From: Candidatus Ruthenibacterium merdigallinarum
GTDB taxonomy: Bacteria > Bacillota > Clostridia > Oscillospirales > Ruminococcaceae
NCBI GenBank assembly: GCA_019113785.1
Contig: DXGT01000115.1
Location: 1 to 45,556, forward strand
Direction of reading: 5' to 3'
DNA: 45,556 nucleotides
Below are positions 15,569-23,565 of the stretch, one piece after another. The position numbers and the translations under genes are program-made. Under the pieces are notes generated by a model, which worked only from the letters and a program-made list of their open reading frames with translations, was not told the origin of the DNA and made no database searches. How positions within the stretch are numbered: the stretch's first letter is position 1; each line of letters opens with the position of its first letter.

Positions 15569-15596
15569 CGGCGCGCGATTCCCGCGCCGTTTTTTG
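15568..15596 (+). terminator. Intrinsic terminator after ECF-kinase operon
   Basis: ACGGCGCG (15568-15575) / CGCGCCGT (15583-15590) with a 7-nt loop, followed by TTTTTT. Confidence 0.8.
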
Positions 15597-15608
15597 TGAA
15601 AAATGGTA

Positions 15609-15637
15609 TTGACTTTTTCGCAGAAAGAGAATATAAT
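15609..15637 (+). promoter_or_regulatory. Promoter of tRNA-Asn
   Basis: TTGACT (15609-15614), 17-bp spacer, TATAAT (15632-15637), about 30 bp before the mature tRNA 5' end. Confidence 0.85.
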
Positions 15638-15666
15638 AATTCTCGTCGCTGAAAGCGGCGCGATAT

Positions 15667-15742
15667 TCCTCCTTAGCTCAGTTGGCAGAGCATGCGGCTG
15701 TTAACCGCAGGGTCGTTGGTTCGAGCCCAACAGGGGGAGCCA
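15667..15742 (+). tRNA. tRNA-Asn (anticodon GUU)
   Basis: A full cloverleaf: acceptor TCCTCCT/AGGGGGA (one G-U pair), D arm GCTC...GAGC, anticodon stem TGCGG/CCGCA with loop CTGTTAA (anticodon GTT at 15700-15702), T arm GTTGG-TTCGAGC-CCAAC. The 3' CCA is encoded at 15740-15742. A perfect terminator follows at once. Confidence 0.96.
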
Positions 15743-15745
15743 CTT

Positions 15746-15780
15746 ATCCCGGATGCCCAGGCATCCGGGATTTTTCTTTT
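15746..15780 (+). terminator. Terminator of tRNA-Asn
   Basis: ATCCCGGATGCC / GGCATCCGGGAT, a nearly loopless stem (15746-15771), followed by TTTTTCTTTTT. Confidence 0.88.
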
Positions 15781-15859
15781 TCCCGCTTTCCCGCCCTGTG
15801 TCCCCTCCCCTGCGGGCCGCCGGCGCGGAACGCGCCAAGGCAAGAAAGGATGCTGCACG

Positions 15860-16825
15860 ATGTATGATGTGACCGCTTTAGGCGAGCTTTTGATCGATTT
15901 TGCGGCCCGCTCCGCCGACGGCGCGGGCTACCCCACCATGGCCGCGAACCCCGGCGGCGCGCCCTGCAACCTGCTGGCCGCGCTGAGCGCCTACGGCTGC
16001 CGGACGGCGTTCCTGGGCAAAGTGGGCGACGACGTCTTCGGCCGCCTGCTTGTGAACACGCTGCGAGAGGCCGGCATCGAGACATCCGGCGTCGTGTTGG
16101 ACGCGGGCGTCTTCACCACGCTGGCCTTCGTCACCTTCTCCGCCGGCGGCGAGCGCTCGTTCTCCTTCGCGCGCAAGCCCGGCGCCGACACGCAGCTGCG
16201 CTTTGACGAGCTGGACCTTGCGCTCATCGACGGCTGCCGCGATTTCCACTTCGGCACGCTCAGCCTCACCGACGAGCCGGCCCGCACCGCCACGCAAAAG
16301 GCCGTGGCCCGCGCAAAGGGGCAGGGTAAGTGGATCTCGTTCGACCCGAACCTGCGCACGCCGCTGTGGCAGAGCCCCGCGCAGGCCCGCGAGGCGATGC
16401 TGTGGGGCCTTGCGCAGGCCGACATCGTGAAGATCAGCGACGAGGAGACGTCGTTTTTGTGGGGCGACGTCTCGCCCGAGGACGCCGCGCGCAGATTGCA
16501 CGAGGCCGGCGCAGCGGCGGCCTTCATCACGCTGGGCGCGCGCGGGTGCTATTACAGCCTGCGCGGCGACGGCGGCTTCGTGGCCGCCCCGGCGGGCATC
16601 CGGCCCGTCGACACCACGGGCGCGGGCGACATTTTCGGCGGCAGCGCCCTGAGCCGCCTTTTGAAGACGGGCCGGCCGCTGGCCGGCCTCACGTGCGGGG
16701 ACATGCAGGCCGCCGCGCGCTTTGCCTGCTGCGCCGCCTCGCTGTCCACCCAGGCGCCGGGCGGCATGTCCAGCGTGCCGGCCGAGGGCGACGTGCTGGC
16801 CCTCGTGGCGCGCACATACCCGTGA
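15860..16825 (+). CDS. PfkB-family carbohydrate kinase, probably fructokinase
   Basis: 321 aa from ATG 15860 (MYDVTALGELLIDF), with AAAGGA about 10 nt upstream; the longer track ORF reads through the tRNA and is rejected. Ribokinase-fold signatures: the N-terminal GGAPCNLLAALSAYG with FLGKVGDDVFGRLL (PfkB signature 1), and the C-terminal DTTGAGDIFGG (signature 2) that contains the catalytic base Asp and anion hole. GELLIDF plus GGAPCN is the usual start of bacterial fructokinases, which phosphorylate fructose at O6 with ATP. It is monocistronic between two terminators, with no sugar transporter nearby, so the sugar assignment rests on family resemblance. Confidence 0.88.
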   Translation: MYDVTALGELLIDFAARSADGAGYPTMAANPGGAPCNLLAALSAYGCRTAFLGKVGDDVFGRLLVNTLREAGIETSGVVLDAGVFTTLAFVTFSAGGERSFSFARKPGADTQLRFDELDLALIDGCRDFHFGTLSLTDEPARTATQKAVARAKGQGKWISFDPNLRTPLWQSPAQAREAMLWGLAQADIVKISDEETSFLWGDVSPEDAARRLHEAGAAAAFITLGARGCYYSLRGDGGFVAAPAGIRPVDTTGAGDIFGGSALSRLLKTGRPLAGLTCGDMQAAARFACCAASLSTQAPGGMSSVPAEGDVLALVARTYP

Positions 16826-16876
16826 CCGTCAGGCGCGGCGCGCCTTTCCGGTTTTTTCTTGTTTTCGTATAACGCA

Positions 16877-16918
16877 CAAGCGGGCGCGGCCTTTCGGCCG
16901 CGCCCGCTTGCGTTTTTT
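16877..16918 (+). terminator. Terminator after the sugar kinase
   Basis: A perfect 15-bp stem CAAGCGGGCGCGGCC (16877-16891) / GGCCGCGCCCGCTTG (16896-16910) with a TTTC loop, then CGTTTTTT. It may also slow minus-strand transcription from the pepSY gene. Confidence 0.88.
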
Positions 16919-16921
16919 CTG

Positions 16922-17818
16922 TCAGTCGTCCAGCTCCTGGCTGTAGCTGAGGATCTCGCCCGTGGCGGCGTCGATCTCGTATTCATACTCCGTAAAGCCG
17001 ATCTGCCAGCTGAACTCGTACACCTCGCGCCCGTGCTCGCGGTCGCGGTCCATCTCCATGCGGCCCGCGTCGGCCTCGCTCACGCCCGCGTGCGCCAGCG
17101 CGATCTGCTTTGCCTGCTCGGCCGTCACCGCCGCGCCGGACACGCTCTGGGCGGGCGTGTAATACTCGGCGTCAAAATCGTACGACAGCACCTCGCCCGT
17201 GGCGGCGTCGATCTCATAGTCGTACTCCGTGCTGTCCAGCCAGAACTCCACGTCGTACACCATGCGCCCGTCGTCGCGCTCGAGCTTGACGCGCGCAAAC
17301 TGCACCGCGCTGTTGCCCGCAAGGCCCGCGTGATCCAGCGCCGCCTGCTTCGCGGCCTCCTCGCCGATCGTGCCGTCCGCCGCGCCGGACGCCGCGGACG
17401 AGGCGGCGGACGCTGTCTGCCCCGCGCCCCCGGCGCGGTACTCGGCCTCTCGGTCCATCGAGAGCACGTCGCCCGTCACGGCGTCGATCTCATAGTCGTA
17501 TTCGTCGGCGCCGACCACAAATTCCACGTCGTACACGGCGCGCCCGTCGTCGTAATCCAGCCGCACCCACAGCCACTGCGCGTCGGCCTCGGCCAGCCCC
17601 GCGTTGCCGAACGCGGCGTCCTTGGCCTGCTGCTCGGTGATATAGCCGCTGCCGGACTGTGCGCTGCCCGCGATGCCCGCCGACACATTGTTCGAGGGCG
17701 AGGCCACCGGCGCCACGCCGGAGCCGGACGCCGCGGCGGACGCGCCCTGCGCCGTGCAGGCCGCCAGCGCCGCCGCGCACGCGGCCGCGCAGATCACAGT
17801 CCAAACCTTCTCCGTCAT
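16922..17818 (-). CDS. Lipoprotein with three PepSY domains
   Basis: 298 aa from ATG 17818, with GGGAGGA upstream. The signal peptide ends in a lipobox (AALAAC, Cys about 21), so it is probably exported and lipid-anchored. Three PepSY repeats follow, each about 75 residues with the pattern ITEEQAK..A...AGL....QW..V..D.DDGR.VYDVEF....EYDYEIDA.TG.VLS; they start near 58, 150 and 225. PepSY domains are thought to inhibit or bind peptidases or act as chaperone-like modules outside the cell. It is next to an OmpR/HisKA pair, and its promoter carries the same type of direct repeat as that pair's promoter, so it is the likely target gene. Confidence 0.87.
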   Translation of the reverse strand: MTEKVWTVICAAACAAALAACTAQGASAAASGSGVAPVASPSNNVSAGIAGSAQSGSGYITEQQAKDAAFGNAGLAEADAQWLWVRLDYDDGRAVYDVEFVVGADEYDYEIDAVTGDVLSMDREAEYRAGGAGQTASAASSAASGAADGTIGEEAAKQAALDHAGLAGNSAVQFARVKLERDDGRMVYDVEFWLDSTEYDYEIDAATGEVLSYDFDAEYYTPAQSVSGAAVTAEQAKQIALAHAGVSEADAGRMEMDRDREHGREVYEFSWQIGFTEYEYEIDAATGEILSYSQELDD

Positions 17819-17881
17819 CGTCGTTTCCTCCCTTTGGTTTTCGCGGCCGCTTGGGGCCGGGTTTTGCTCTCCTTTGACTAC

Positions 17882-17915
17882 AGTATACCGCCCGCGCATT
17901 AAAGGCGTATTAAAG
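17882..17915 (-). promoter_or_regulatory. pepSY promoter with tandem 11-bp response-regulator repeat
   Basis: Minus-strand -10 TATACT (17882-17887). In place of a -35 there is a tandem 11-bp repeat, on the plus strand GCGCATTAAAG (17894-17904) and GCGTATTAAAG (17905-17915), one mismatch. Read on the minus strand it gives TTTAAT hexamers 11 bp apart, 10 bp from the -10: the layout of OmpR/PhoB-type activation. Confidence 0.65.
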
Positions 17916-17974
17916 AAAGGCTTTGGCGACAAAAAATTTCCCCCGCGCATCCCCGCCGCCCTGCCCGCGCGCGC

Positions 17975-18021
17975 AAAAGCGCCCGGCGCGCCGCTTTGCG
18001 CGGCCCTGCGCCGGGCGCTTT
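17975..18021 (-). terminator. Terminator after the HisKA kinase gene
   Basis: A 14-bp stem AAAGCGCCCGGCGC (17976-17989) / GCGCCGGGCGCTTT (18008-18021), followed on the minus strand by TTTTG. It separates the kinase from the pepSY gene promoter. Confidence 0.7.
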
Positions 18022-18032
18022 GCCCCAAAGGT

Positions 18033-19394
18033 TTATTCTTTTTTGCGGCGGCACGGCAGCGTGAACGTGAACGCGCTGCCCTCGCCCGGCGCGCCGTCGA
18101 CGGTGATGTCGCCGCCGTGCGCCTGCACAATCCAGCGCACCATCGACAGCCCCAGCCCCGCGCCGCCGGCGCTGCGCGCCGCGTCCGCCCGCCAGAACCG
18201 CTTCCAGATGTTCTCGCGGTCCTCGGGCGCGATGCCCTCGCCGTTGTCGGCGACGCAGCCCACGGCCGCCTCGCCCTGCCGGCGCAGCGTCACGCGCACC
18301 CAGCCGCCCTCGCGGCCGTACTTGACGGCGTTTTCCACCAGATTGATCAGCATGCGCGTCAGCAGCGTCTCGTCGCCCTCCACGCACACGTCCGGCTCGA
18401 TGTCCGTGTGCACGGCGATATTTCGGCGCGCCGCGCTCTCGGCCAGCTGCTCGGCCACGGCCTGCGCCGCCACGCTCAAGTCCACCGTCTCCAGCGCCAG
18501 GGCCTGGCGGCCCTGGTCGGCGCGCGCCAACAGCAGCAGCTGGCTCAGCAGCGCGGCCATGCGACGCGCCTGCGCCAGCACGTCCTCGAGCGCCGCGCGC
18601 GCCTCCTGCTCGGTGTGCGTGTGCGCCAGCGCGTACTCGCACTGCGAGATAATCACCGCCACGGGCGTGCGCAGCTCGTGCGAGGCGTCGGCCGTGAAGC
18701 GCTTTTCGTTTTCAAACGCCTGCTCCAGCCGCTCGAACATGCGGTCGAACTCGGCGGCCAGCTGGTGGATCTCGTCGCGGCCCTGTTCCAGCGCGATGCG
18801 CCGCGACAGATCGTTGCTCTCGCCGATGTCGCGCGCGGTCTGCGCGATGCGCCGCACCGGCGCGAACGCGCGCCGCGTGATGAACCAGCCCCCGGCCGCC
18901 GCCAGCGCGATGAACGCCGGCATCGCCACGAGCGCCAGCTTCTCCAGCTGGCTGAGCGCGGCGTCCGCCGTGTCCTCGCGCGCGACGGCGCGCACCCAGA
19001 CGTCGCCCACCCCCTCCACCGGCACGCGCACGTCGTACAGCTGCCAGCGCACGCCGGACGAGACGACCGCGCGCAGCACGCCGTCCTCAAATACGGCGGC
19101 GTTGTCGAACGCGCGCGGCACCATGCCGTACAGCGGCACGCCCGCGGCGTCGTACACCGACAGGTACACCCCGTCGCGGAACGCCTCGAGGTCGTTGTCC
19201 ACCTCCAGCGCGCCGTCCCGCACGCGGAATTCCGTCTCGGCGCCCGCGGCCATCTCCGCCATCAGGCTGCGCGTGGACGCCCGCGCCGACTGCGCGCCCG
19301 CGTAGAACAGCAGCCCCAGCGCCACGCAGCCCAGCAGCGCCATCAAAAGCGTGTACCAGAGCGTGACGCGGAATGTGATCGTCGTGCGTTTCAT
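18033..19394 (-). CDS. OmpR-partner sensor histidine kinase (HAMP-HisKA-HATPase)
   Basis: 453 aa, membrane-bound. TM1 at about 9-33, an extracytoplasmic sensor of about 115 residues, TM2 at about 153-173, a HAMP domain (FITRRAFAPVRRIAQTARDIG), then the HisKA box FTADASHELRTPVAVI with phosphoacceptor His239, N-box LLTRMLINLVENAVKYG, G1 VADNGEGIAPED and G2 GGAGLGLSMVRWIV. All kinase motifs are intact. It is the distal gene of the two-component operon and overlaps the regulator by 4 bp (ATGA), so the two are co-translated. The signal is unknown; kinases next to PepSY lipoproteins often respond to envelope or cation stress, which is a guess here. Confidence 0.93.
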   Translation of the reverse strand: MKRTTITFRVTLWYTLLMALLGCVALGLLFYAGAQSARASTRSLMAEMAAGAETEFRVRDGALEVDNDLEAFRDGVYLSVYDAAGVPLYGMVPRAFDNAAVFEDGVLRAVVSSGVRWQLYDVRVPVEGVGDVWVRAVAREDTADAALSQLEKLALVAMPAFIALAAAGGWFITRRAFAPVRRIAQTARDIGESNDLSRRIALEQGRDEIHQLAAEFDRMFERLEQAFENEKRFTADASHELRTPVAVIISQCEYALAHTHTEQEARAALEDVLAQARRMAALLSQLLLLARADQGRQALALETVDLSVAAQAVAEQLAESAARRNIAVHTDIEPDVCVEGDETLLTRMLINLVENAVKYGREGGWVRVTLRRQGEAAVGCVADNGEGIAPEDRENIWKRFWRADAARSAGGAGLGLSMVRWIVQAHGGDITVDGAPGEGSAFTFTLPCRRKKE

Positions 19395-20068
19395 ACGTCC
19401 TCCCGCAGTGTGTAGCCCGCGCCGCGCACGGTGTGGATGAGCTTTTTCTCAAACGGGTCGTCCACTTTGCGGCGCAGATAGCGGATGTACACGTCCACCA
19501 TGTTGGAGCCGCCCTCGTAGTCGTAATTCCACACGCACTGGCCGATGCGCTCGCGCGAGACGACGGCCCCCGCATGGCTGGCCAGGCACTCGAGGATGGC
19601 GAACTCCCGGTTCGAGAGCTTCAGCGGCTGCCCGGCCCGGCTGGCCGTGTGCGCGGCGGTGTCGAGCGCAAGGTCGCCCACGGTGATGACGTCGCCCGCG
19701 CGCCCGCCTGCCCCGCGGCGGATCAGCACGCGCAGGCGCGCGGCCAGCTCATCGAACGCAAAGGGCTTGACAAGATAATCGTCCGCGCCGGCGTCCAGGC
19801 CGCGCACGCGGTCCTCGATGCTGTCGCGCGCCGTCAAAAGCAGCACAGGGGTCTTGTCGCCGCGCCCGCGCATGCCGCGCAGAAGCTCCAGCCCGCTGAC
19901 GCCGGGCAGCATGATGTCCAGCACCACGGCGTCGTACTGCGCGCAGGCCAGATAGTCCTGCGCGTCGCGCCCATTCAGGCACGCGTCCACGCTGTAGTGC
20001 GCCGCCGTCAGCTGTTTTTCCAGCAGCCTGTTCAGCGCCGGCTCGTCCTCCACGATCAGCACACGCAC
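19391..20068 (-). CDS. OmpR/PhoB-family response regulator
   Basis: 225 aa. The receiver domain has VEDEP (Glu/Asp pair, 7-9), phosphoacceptor Asp51 in VVLDIMLPGVSG, Thr79 in LLLTARD and Lys101 in YLVKPFAF. The winged-helix Trans_reg_C domain (about 128-223) ends with YIRYLRRKVDDPFEKKLIHTVRGAGYTL, the DNA-recognition and wing segments. It probably binds the TTT(A/C)AT hexamers spaced 11 bp apart that lie upstream of its own operon and of the pepSY gene, giving autoregulation and activation of the lipoprotein gene. Confidence 0.95.
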   Translation of the reverse strand: MRVLIVEDEPALNRLLEKQLTAAHYSVDACLNGRDAQDYLACAQYDAVVLDIMLPGVSGLELLRGMRGRGDKTPVLLLTARDSIEDRVRGLDAGADDYLVKPFAFDELAARLRVLIRRGAGGRAGDVITVGDLALDTAAHTASRAGQPLKLSNREFAILECLASHAGAVVSRERIGQCVWNYDYEGGSNMVDVYIRYLRRKVDDPFEKKLIHTVRGAGYTLREDV

Positions 20069-20102
20069 AAAACCGCCTCCCCCTGATTGTTTTGCTGTTT
20101 TT

Positions 20103-20136
20103 ATTATAGCAGAAAGAAGATGAAAGAAACATGAAA
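20103..20136 (-). promoter_or_regulatory. Promoter of the two-component operon with 11-bp-spaced repeats
   Basis: Minus-strand extended -10 TGCTATAAT (hexamer at 20103-20108). Upstream are two TTTCAT hexamers (plus strand ATGAAA at 20120-20125 and 20131-20136), 11 bp apart and 11 bp from the -10. They match the TTTAAT pair in the pepSY promoter in spacing and nearly in sequence. Confidence 0.6.
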
Positions 20137-20177
20137 AAACGCCCCGCGCCTTCTTTTTGCAAAGAAAGCGCGGGGCG
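20134..20177 (-). terminator. Terminator after the DHHW gene
   Basis: CGCCCCGCGC (20140-20149) / GCGCGGGGCG (20168-20177), with extra CTTTCTTT/AAAAGAAG pairing in the loop, followed on the minus strand by TTTTTT. The T run overlaps the distal regulator repeat of the next promoter. Confidence 0.83.
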
Positions 20178-20189
20178 CGGGTTGTCCGG

Positions 20190-21368
20190 TCATTCCGCGG
20201 CTGCGGGCTGCGCCGCGCCCACCGCGATGCGGCTGGCGAGGTTCACGTCCGTGGAGAAGCCCTGGAAGCTGTACAAGATCAGCACGCTGTCGTAGTCGCC
20301 GGCGGCGAGGATGTCGTCGATGCGCTGGTAATTCGCGCGGAAATCGACAATGGCGATCGTCTCATAGTCCGCCACGAGGTACGGCACGAAGGAGTTGGCG
20401 TAGCTGTCCTTCACGACGAGCACGCTGCCCTCGCCGTCGCCCTCGAGCAGCGAGAATGCGTGGTTGCCGCGCAAAAACGCGCGGTACTTGTCGCGCGTTG
20501 CAAAGTACGATTCCTCGTACAGCGGCCCGGTCACATCGCGCACTTCGCCGTCCGCCTGCTGCTCGCCCACGATCGTCAGCTGGTTGGGCAGGTCGGGGTA
20601 TTCGATCACGTCCGGCACGGTGCCGAGCTTGCGCGCCTTCGAGTAGTTCGTGCCGTAAAAGTCCGGCACGGTCTTCCACGCGACGCTGTCGGGGTCGAAC
20701 ACGGGCAGGCCCTTCGCCTCGGCGTAGGCCTTGTAGGCGTAATACGCGCCCTCGGCCGTCCAGTGGTGGTCGGTGCGGTAATAGATATATTCGTCCTTAT
20801 GCGCCCCCAGCGTCTCGCGCATGTCGTAAACGTTCGCCTTGCCCGCAAGGCGCGCGGCCAGCTCGTCCAGGCAGGCGCCCTCGTCGGCCGCCGGCGCGTG
20901 GGCCGGCAGGCGGTCGGCCTGCACCAGGCTGGCCGAGGGCACGATCATCACGTCCACCAGGCCGGGATGGCGCTCGCACATGCGCTCGATGGCCGTGAGG
21001 TTGCGCTCGAAATACCCGCCGATGGACAGCGCCTTTGCGAACATCGTGTCGTCGCGCCCGTACCACACGCCGTTGTTCTCGGTCTTGAGCAGCACGGCCT
21101 CCATCGCGCTCTTCAGGTTGATCCACTCGTCGCGGAAGGCCACCTGGTCCTGCGTGTAGGTGTTGTACTTTGCCATCCACGTCTCGCTGGTGTCCTCCTC
21201 CAGAAGCGACGCGAGCGTCAGCTGCGGGCGCTGGGCCAGCTCGCGGTTCTCCATCTCGGAGTAATCGCGCTTGGGCCACAGCTCATCCAGCACGGCAAAG
21301 CCCATCAGAAACACCATAAAGGCGATGACGATGGGATATTTTTTCAGGGCCTTCAGATTCTCTTTCAT
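20190..21368 (-). CDS. DHHW-family protein (AlgX/AlgJ-like, acyl transfer)
   Basis: 392 aa from ATG 21368, with AGGAGG 9 nt upstream (the track's GTG three codons earlier lies inside that spacer). One N-terminal membrane segment (about 11-28) anchors an extracytoplasmic SGNH-like domain. The DHHW motif YRTDHHWTAEG sits near 199-203, with Ser in VPSAS (about 145) and VVKDSYANSF as other candidate active-site segments. DHHW proteins work with a membrane-bound MBOAT acyltransferase to move acyl groups onto exported polysaccharide or wall polymers. The MBOAT gene lies 15 bp upstream in the same operon, which fits well. Confidence 0.88.
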   Translation of the reverse strand: MKENLKALKKYPIVIAFMVFLMGFAVLDELWPKRDYSEMENRELAQRPQLTLASLLEEDTSETWMAKYNTYTQDQVAFRDEWINLKSAMEAVLLKTENNGVWYGRDDTMFAKALSIGGYFERNLTAIERMCERHPGLVDVMIVPSASLVQADRLPAHAPAADEGACLDELAARLAGKANVYDMRETLGAHKDEYIYYRTDHHWTAEGAYYAYKAYAEAKGLPVFDPDSVAWKTVPDFYGTNYSKARKLGTVPDVIEYPDLPNQLTIVGEQQADGEVRDVTGPLYEESYFATRDKYRAFLRGNHAFSLLEGDGEGSVLVVKDSYANSFVPYLVADYETIAIVDFRANYQRIDDILAAGDYDSVLILYSFQGFSTDVNLASRIAVGAAQPAAAE

Positions 21369-21383
21369 CCTCGGCACCCTCCT

Positions 21384-22790
21384 TTAAAAGCGGAAATACA
21401 AGAACGGGCTGTTCGTCGCGTCCACCATATAGGCGACGGTCACGATGAACACCGCTGCCAGCACGAGCGCGCGCGCCAGGGTGTGGCGCTTGAGCCAGGC
21501 GTAGATCTTCGTCATCAGCGGCGTGCACGCAAGCGCGCACACCACCAGCAGCACGCCGTAGTTGCGCAGGTAGTACAGCGCGCTCGCGCCGGCCGAAGGC
21601 ACGAACATCTTCTGCAAAAGCAGCGGCAGCGAGACGCCGTAGTCGTTGCCGACGAACAGCGCCCAGCCGACGACCACCAGCAGCATCGTGTAGATGTGCG
21701 GCCAGACGCGCCCCTTTTGCAGATGCGGCAGCAGCCAGATCTTCTCGACGATCAAAAGCACGCAGTAGTACACGCCCCAGAAGATGAAGTTCCAGTTGGC
21801 GCCGTGCCAGAAGCCCGTCAAGAACCAGACGATGGCGATGTTGATGATCTGGCGGCGCAGGCCCTTGCGGTTGCCGCCCAGCGGGATATACACATACTCG
21901 CGGAACCAGCCCGACAGCGTCATGTGCCAGCGGCGCCAGAACTCGGTGATGCTCTTCGAGATGTAGGGCAGGTTGAAGTTGTCCGGGAAGTCGAAACCCA
22001 GCATCTTGCCCATGCCGATGCCCATCAGGGAATAGCCCGAAAAGTCGAAATAGATCTGGAACGCATAGGCGATGATGCCCAGCCACACCAGCGGCGTGGA
22101 GGCGTTCGCAAGGCCGATGGCCTCCTCGCCCGCCTGGCCGACGACGTCGTACCACAGCTTCGAGATGCCGTCCGCCAAGAGCACCTTCTTCGCAAGGCCG
22201 AAGATGAACAGCGAGATGCCCTCGTCCACGCGGTCGAGCGTGACGCGGCCGTGGTAGATGTGCAGCCGGTCGGACACGTCGCGGTACTTGACGATGGGCC
22301 CCGCGATCAGCTGCGGGAACATGACGACATACGCGCCGAAATCGATGATGTTGTGCTCGGTTTCCACATCGCCGCGGTACACGTCGATGGCGTAGCTCAT
22401 CGTCTGGAACGTGTAGAAGCTGATGCCCAGCGGCAAAACGATCCAGTCGAGCGTGCCGATCCCCGCGCCCGTCAGCGCGTTGATGTTGTCGATGAAGAAG
22501 TTCGTGTATTTGAAAAAGCCCAGCATGCCCAGGCTGCCCACGATGCTGTAGATCAGAAACGCCTTGCGCATCTTTTGGCTGTGGGCGAATTTCTCCATGC
22601 CCAGGCCCGCGGTGTAGTTGATGAGGATGGCCGCGGCCATCACGGGGAACAGGCGCACCTCGCCCCAGGAGTAGAAAATGAGGCTGCACAAAAACAGCGC
22701 CGTGTTCTTCCACTTGCCGGGCGCCAGATAATACAGCGCCAGCGTGATGGGCAGAAAGCGGAACACAAAGAGGATCGTGCTGAAAACCAT
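21384..22790 (-). CDS. MBOAT-family O-acyltransferase (AlgI/PatA/DltB-like)
   Basis: 468 aa from ATG 22790, with AAGGAG 8 nt upstream; the track start 34 codons earlier is in the intergenic region. About ten or more membrane spans. Family motifs are present: FPQLIAGPIVKY (about 158-169), WRRWHMTLSGWFREYVYIPLGG (His289) and GFWHGANWNFIFWG with the expected catalytic His329. It should take an acyl group, usually acetyl, from the cytosol and hand it to the partner DHHW protein or to an extracellular polymer. No polymerase or export genes are encoded nearby, so the accepting polymer is unknown. Confidence 0.93.
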   Translation of the reverse strand: MVFSTILFVFRFLPITLALYYLAPGKWKNTALFLCSLIFYSWGEVRLFPVMAAAILINYTAGLGMEKFAHSQKMRKAFLIYSIVGSLGMLGFFKYTNFFIDNINALTGAGIGTLDWIVLPLGISFYTFQTMSYAIDVYRGDVETEHNIIDFGAYVVMFPQLIAGPIVKYRDVSDRLHIYHGRVTLDRVDEGISLFIFGLAKKVLLADGISKLWYDVVGQAGEEAIGLANASTPLVWLGIIAYAFQIYFDFSGYSLMGIGMGKMLGFDFPDNFNLPYISKSITEFWRRWHMTLSGWFREYVYIPLGGNRKGLRRQIINIAIVWFLTGFWHGANWNFIFWGVYYCVLLIVEKIWLLPHLQKGRVWPHIYTMLLVVVGWALFVGNDYGVSLPLLLQKMFVPSAGASALYYLRNYGVLLVVCALACTPLMTKIYAWLKRHTLARALVLAAVFIVTVAYMVDATNSPFLYFRF

Positions 22791-22817
22791 GCGTTTCTCC
22801 TTGCAAAAAAGATTTTC

Positions 22818-22864
22818 GCGCGCCGGAGCCGCCGCCGCAAAGGGCGTATGCGTCCCCGGCGCGC
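22818..22864 (-). terminator. Weak terminator-like stem between DUF47 and MBOAT genes
   Basis: GCGCGCCGG (22818-22826) / CCGGCGCGC (22856-22864) with a long loop; on the minus strand a T-rich run (GAAAATCTTTTTT) follows after a short gap. It could separate the K+/phosphate operon from the acyltransferase operon, only partly. Confidence 0.4.
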
Positions 22865-22899
22865 ACACAGCCGGGCCGCGCACGGCGGGCATTTCGCCG

Positions 22900-23523
22900 T
22901 CAGGAGTTCTTCATCACGGCGCTCTCCACGCCGTCGGCCACGTGCTCGCACGCGTCGGCGCATTTCTCCAGATAGTCGTAGATCTCGCGCCAGGCGATGA
23001 TGTGCAGCGCGTCCGCGCCCTCCTCGTGCAGACGGCGCATGCAGTCCACATACATCTTGTCGGATTTTTCCTCCAGCGCGTTGATGCGGATGATGCGCTC
23101 CTTGAGGGTCTTGGAGTGGCGGAAGTCCTCAAAGTCCCCCAGCAGCGCGCACAGCTCCTCGCAGCATTCGATCACCACGTCCAGCATCGTCAGCGCGTCC
23201 GGGCGGATGAGCTTGACGTTGTTGATGTACACGCGGATCAGCACGTCCTCGAGCTTATCCGTCACCTCGTCGATGGTCTGGCTGAGCAGCAGGATGTCCT
23301 CGCGCTCGATGGGCGTGATGAACGCCTTGGCCAGCCGGTCGGTGATCAGGTGCTTTTTCTCGTCGGCGCGGTGCTCGATCTCGTGCAGCTTCTGCAAACT
23401 GTCGTACAGATGCGCGGGGTCGAAATCGGTCAGCGCGGCGCGCAGAAGGCGCGCCTCCTCCAGCGCGTCCTGCGCGCTGGCCATCAGGGTCTCAAAATAG
23501 AATGCGTCCTGTTTCTTTGACAT
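22900..23523 (-). CDS. DUF47 (PhoU-like) accessory protein of the PiT transporter
   Basis: 207 aa, all-helical and soluble, with the paired coiled-coil repeats of the DUF47/PhoU fold: HLYDSLQKLHEIEHRADEKKH in the first half and LEEKSDKMYVDCMRRLHEEG in the second. The E/D-rich motifs of each repeat are the usual metal-binding elements. Such genes sit directly downstream of pit-type phosphate transporters and are thought to modulate them. It is the last gene of the trkH-trkA-pit-DUF47 run, 42 bp after pit, with a GGGAGAG ribosome site. Confidence 0.9.
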   Translation of the reverse strand: MSKKQDAFYFETLMASAQDALEEARLLRAALTDFDPAHLYDSLQKLHEIEHRADEKKHLITDRLAKAFITPIEREDILLLSQTIDEVTDKLEDVLIRVYINNVKLIRPDALTMLDVVIECCEELCALLGDFEDFRHSKTLKERIIRINALEEKSDKMYVDCMRRLHEEGADALHIIAWREIYDYLEKCADACEHVADGVESAVMKNS

Positions 23524-23565
23524 ATACGTCTCTCCCTGTCTGTTTTCTCGTCCTTAGTGTGCGTC

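Noticed and set aside
15692-15859. N-terminal extension of the PfkB-family kinase
   Set aside because: The extended frame runs through tRNA-Asn and its terminator; the real start is ATG 15860.
20157-23000. 947-aa plus-strand ORF
   Set aside because: It is antisense to the DHHW and MBOAT genes, has a His/Arg/Gln-rich low-complexity composition and no ribosome site. Long antisense frames are expected at this GC content.
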